In this document: piece by piece, positions 23,797 to 24,802 of the stretch
Position numbering within the stretch: the first letter of the stretch is position 1
How the letters are laid out: every line of letters starts with the position of its first letter
Assembly (NCBI GenBank): GCA_023259315.1
Contig: JAHFQL010000006.1
Coordinates: 1 to 24,802 of the forward strand
Reading direction: 5' to 3'
From: Candidatus Woesearchaeota archaeon
GTDB taxonomy: Archaea > Nanoarchaeota > Nanoarchaeia > Woesearchaeales > GW2011-AR4
Length of the DNA stretch: 24,802 nt
Notes under the pieces: model-generated
What the model saw: only the letters and a program-made list of their open reading frames with translations
The model's database searches: none
What the model was told of the DNA's origin: nothing
Position numbers and translations under genes: made by a program

Positions 23797-23806
23797 CGTC
23801 ATTTTT

Positions 23807-23868
23807 CAAAAACCACCCATCTATGATGGGTGGCATGCTTGTATATTTTAATAATTGCGTGGTTTTTG
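23807..23868. repeat. Nested inverted repeats downstream of operon
   Basis: Outer arms CAAAAACCAC (23807-23816) and GTGGTTTTTG (23859-23868) enclose an inner perfect hairpin CCACCCATC (23813-23821), loop TAT, GATGGGTGG (23825-23833). The two structures share bases and are mutually exclusive in part. Position is 10-72 nt after the operon stop and just before the IS end. It may be a terminator or the remnant of another small mobile element. Confidence 0.6.
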
Positions 23869-23870
23869 GA

Positions 23871-23884
23871 GACTGTTACCTTAA
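23871..23884 (+). repeat. Left terminal inverted repeat of IS
   Basis: GACTGTTACCTTAA, perfect inverse of 24779-24792. Confidence 0.85.
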
Positions 23885-23991
23885 CTCAATATTCTGATAG
23901 TATGTTATCTGCGGACGTTTTGCAACGTCTCTGCCAAAAATCTTTTAAACAAGCTTTACTTTAAAGATTTAATCTTGGAGACTTTGCTTCA

Positions 23992-24702
23992 TCAAATTTC
24001 AAAGGCTTGTTTAAGCAATGAAGATGTTTCCAAGAGCTTCTTTTCCATAAAACTTTTCTTGAGATGTTTATGCAGCATGAATAAGTTGGCAAATCTATTA
24101 GCACTTTCCAGATTTGCAAAATTATTTCTGAATTTACCGAGATAGAAATCTATCTCGGAGTTAAGACTTTCAGAAGGATTGTTAGTTATCCAGCAAAATT
24201 TCTTTTTGTAGATGAAACCTTTTCCGTTAATACCGGCAATTACGTTTCTGCATTTGTTTCCAAGAAATTTAGTTGCTTTGTCATAAGCTAGCAGTCCATC
24301 TCTGACTAAAATATCTACTTTTCTTCCTATTTTCTCTCGAGCTTCTTTGAGCAATTTCTTTGCTGAAGCAAAGTCTCTAAGCTCCGTTACTATGGTATGT
24401 ATTATATTACCTATGCAGTCCTTTAAGCTCCACCAATAGCACCATTCACCTTTAACTTTGACATATTTTTCATCAACATGGTATATTAGAATATCATCTG
24501 TAAATTTATAAATTGGCAGATTTATCTTGTTAGTAAATTTGTTTGTCCATTGACAAACAGTTTTATGACTTATCTTTGCTCTGAAAAATAAAAACAAGAA
24601 TAGTGAAACAATTCTTGATGGAAGGTAGATGTGCAGCAGAATTGAAAATCTTATTACAATTACTGGGTTTCTGTATCTTTTAAGATAACCTGTTTCTGCC
24701 AT
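23992..24702 (-). CDS. DDE transposase, IS6/IS240-like
   Basis: 236 residues from ATG 24702, preceded by AAGGTG at 24709-24714; an in-frame GTG at 24711 is part of that ribosome-binding site. The N-terminal region (YLKRYRNP, then KISHKTVCQWTNKF at about 43-56) is a helix-turn-helix of the IS6 type. The catalytic triad is likely D77 (HVDEKYVKVKG), D135 (VRDGLLAYDKA) and E178 (NNPSESLNSEID). Length is normal for IS6 transposases, with no frameshift or stop, so it may be active. The D-to-E distance (43) is longer than the 34 of classical IS6, suggesting an archaeal subgroup. Confidence 0.85.
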   Translation of the reverse strand: MAETGYLKRYRNPVIVIRFSILLHIYLPSRIVSLFLFLFFRAKISHKTVCQWTNKFTNKINLPIYKFTDDILIYHVDEKYVKVKGEWCYWWSLKDCIGNIIHTIVTELRDFASAKKLLKEAREKIGRKVDILVRDGLLAYDKATKFLGNKCRNVIAGINGKGFIYKKKFCWITNNPSESLNSEIDFYLGKFRNNFANLESANRFANLFMLHKHLKKSFMEKKLLETSSLLKQAFEI

Positions 24703-24778
24703 TTGGAGCACCTTTTTAGCGCCCCAACTCGCTTTTTTGGAGAATTAGATTGTTTCAAGAATAAATATCCTTTGGAGA

Positions 24779-24792
24779 TTAAGGTAACAGTC
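24779..24792 (-). repeat. Right terminal inverted repeat of IS
   Basis: TTAAGGTAACAGTC on the plus strand, perfect inverse of 23871-23884. Ten bases of flanking DNA remain in the window. Confidence 0.85.
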
Positions 24793-24802
24793 CCGATTGA
24801 TA

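Larger units (their letters stand above)
23871..24792. mobile_element. Complete IS6-like insertion sequence, 922 bp
   Basis: Terminal inverted repeats are 14 bp and perfect (GACTGTTACCTTAA at 23871-23884, its complement at 24779-24792), with CTC/TCTC continuing the similarity inward. The ends resemble the G-ACTGTT ends of the IS6 family. It contains one full transposase gene. No 8-bp target duplication is seen: left flank TTTTTGGA and right flank CCGATTGA differ. So the insertion is old, or arose by cointegrate resolution or recombination between copies. Confidence 0.82.

Noticed and set aside
23863..24800. 8-bp target site duplication around the IS
   Set aside because: Left TTTTTGGA and right CCGATTGA do not match, nor do shifts by one or two bases.
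1..24802. CRISPR array
   Set aside because: No series of regularly spaced direct repeats was seen; the only direct repeat pair (6602/6660) has two units.

Overview
The window looks like a DPANN-type archaeon (Woesearchaeota/Pacearchaeota-like), with AT-rich DNA. The archaeal evidence is AglB/STT3-type oligosaccharyltransferase, geranylgeranyl-reductase-family enzyme, TATA boxes of the TTTAAATA/TTTATATA kind about 25 nt before probable leaderless starts, GGTG-type Shine-Dalgarno sites, and an intron at position 37/38 of a tRNA-Trp. The lineage is inferred from gene style, not from a marker gene.

Layout. 1-3714 (minus): a giant Asn/Thr-rich surface protein cut by the window edge. 3917-4261 (plus): a DUF192 protein. 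4270-4445 (minus): intron-containing tRNA-Trp(CCA). 4525-6570 (minus): a repeat-built S-layer-like membrane-anchored protein. 6728-7819 (plus): geranylgeranyl reductase family. 7943-12100 (plus): AglB, a dolichol-phosphate-sugar-synthase-like GT2 and a DUF2304 membrane protein, tightly packed. 12140-13276 (plus): GT9 heptosyltransferase-like enzyme. 13403-14344 (plus): lipoprotein-like protein with Cys repeats and a PsbP-like domain. 14570-15322 (minus): ribbon-helix-helix domain fused to a degenerate sugar nucleotidyltransferase. 15448-18749 (plus): cupin, deoxyhypusine-synthase-like protein, RfaE1, GmhB, RfaE2. 18781-19479 (plus): a second GT2. 19562-23796 (plus): three overlapping membrane-protein genes (YfhO-like, GT-C-like, DUF1616-like). 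23871-24792: a complete IS6-like element with 14-bp terminal inverted repeats. No stretch longer than 300 bases lacks a gene; the largest gap is 14345-14569.

How it fits together. The window reads as a surface glycosylation locus. Heptose genes would make an NDP-heptose, the GT9 enzyme could transfer it, GT2 enzymes could charge a polyprenyl carrier, GT-C-like membrane proteins could add further sugars outside the membrane, and AglB would move the glycan to Asn. The giant surface protein, with about 95-100 N-X-S/T sequons in 1,238 visible residues, is an obvious candidate acceptor. The most original feature is the RHH-nucleotidyltransferase fusion, divergent from the heptose operon. A perfect GTATGAA-N3-TTCATAC palindrome lies between that operon's TATA box and expected start of transcription, and a half site lies at the fusion gene's own expected start. 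This suggests a nucleotide-sugar-sensing repressor derived from an enzyme.
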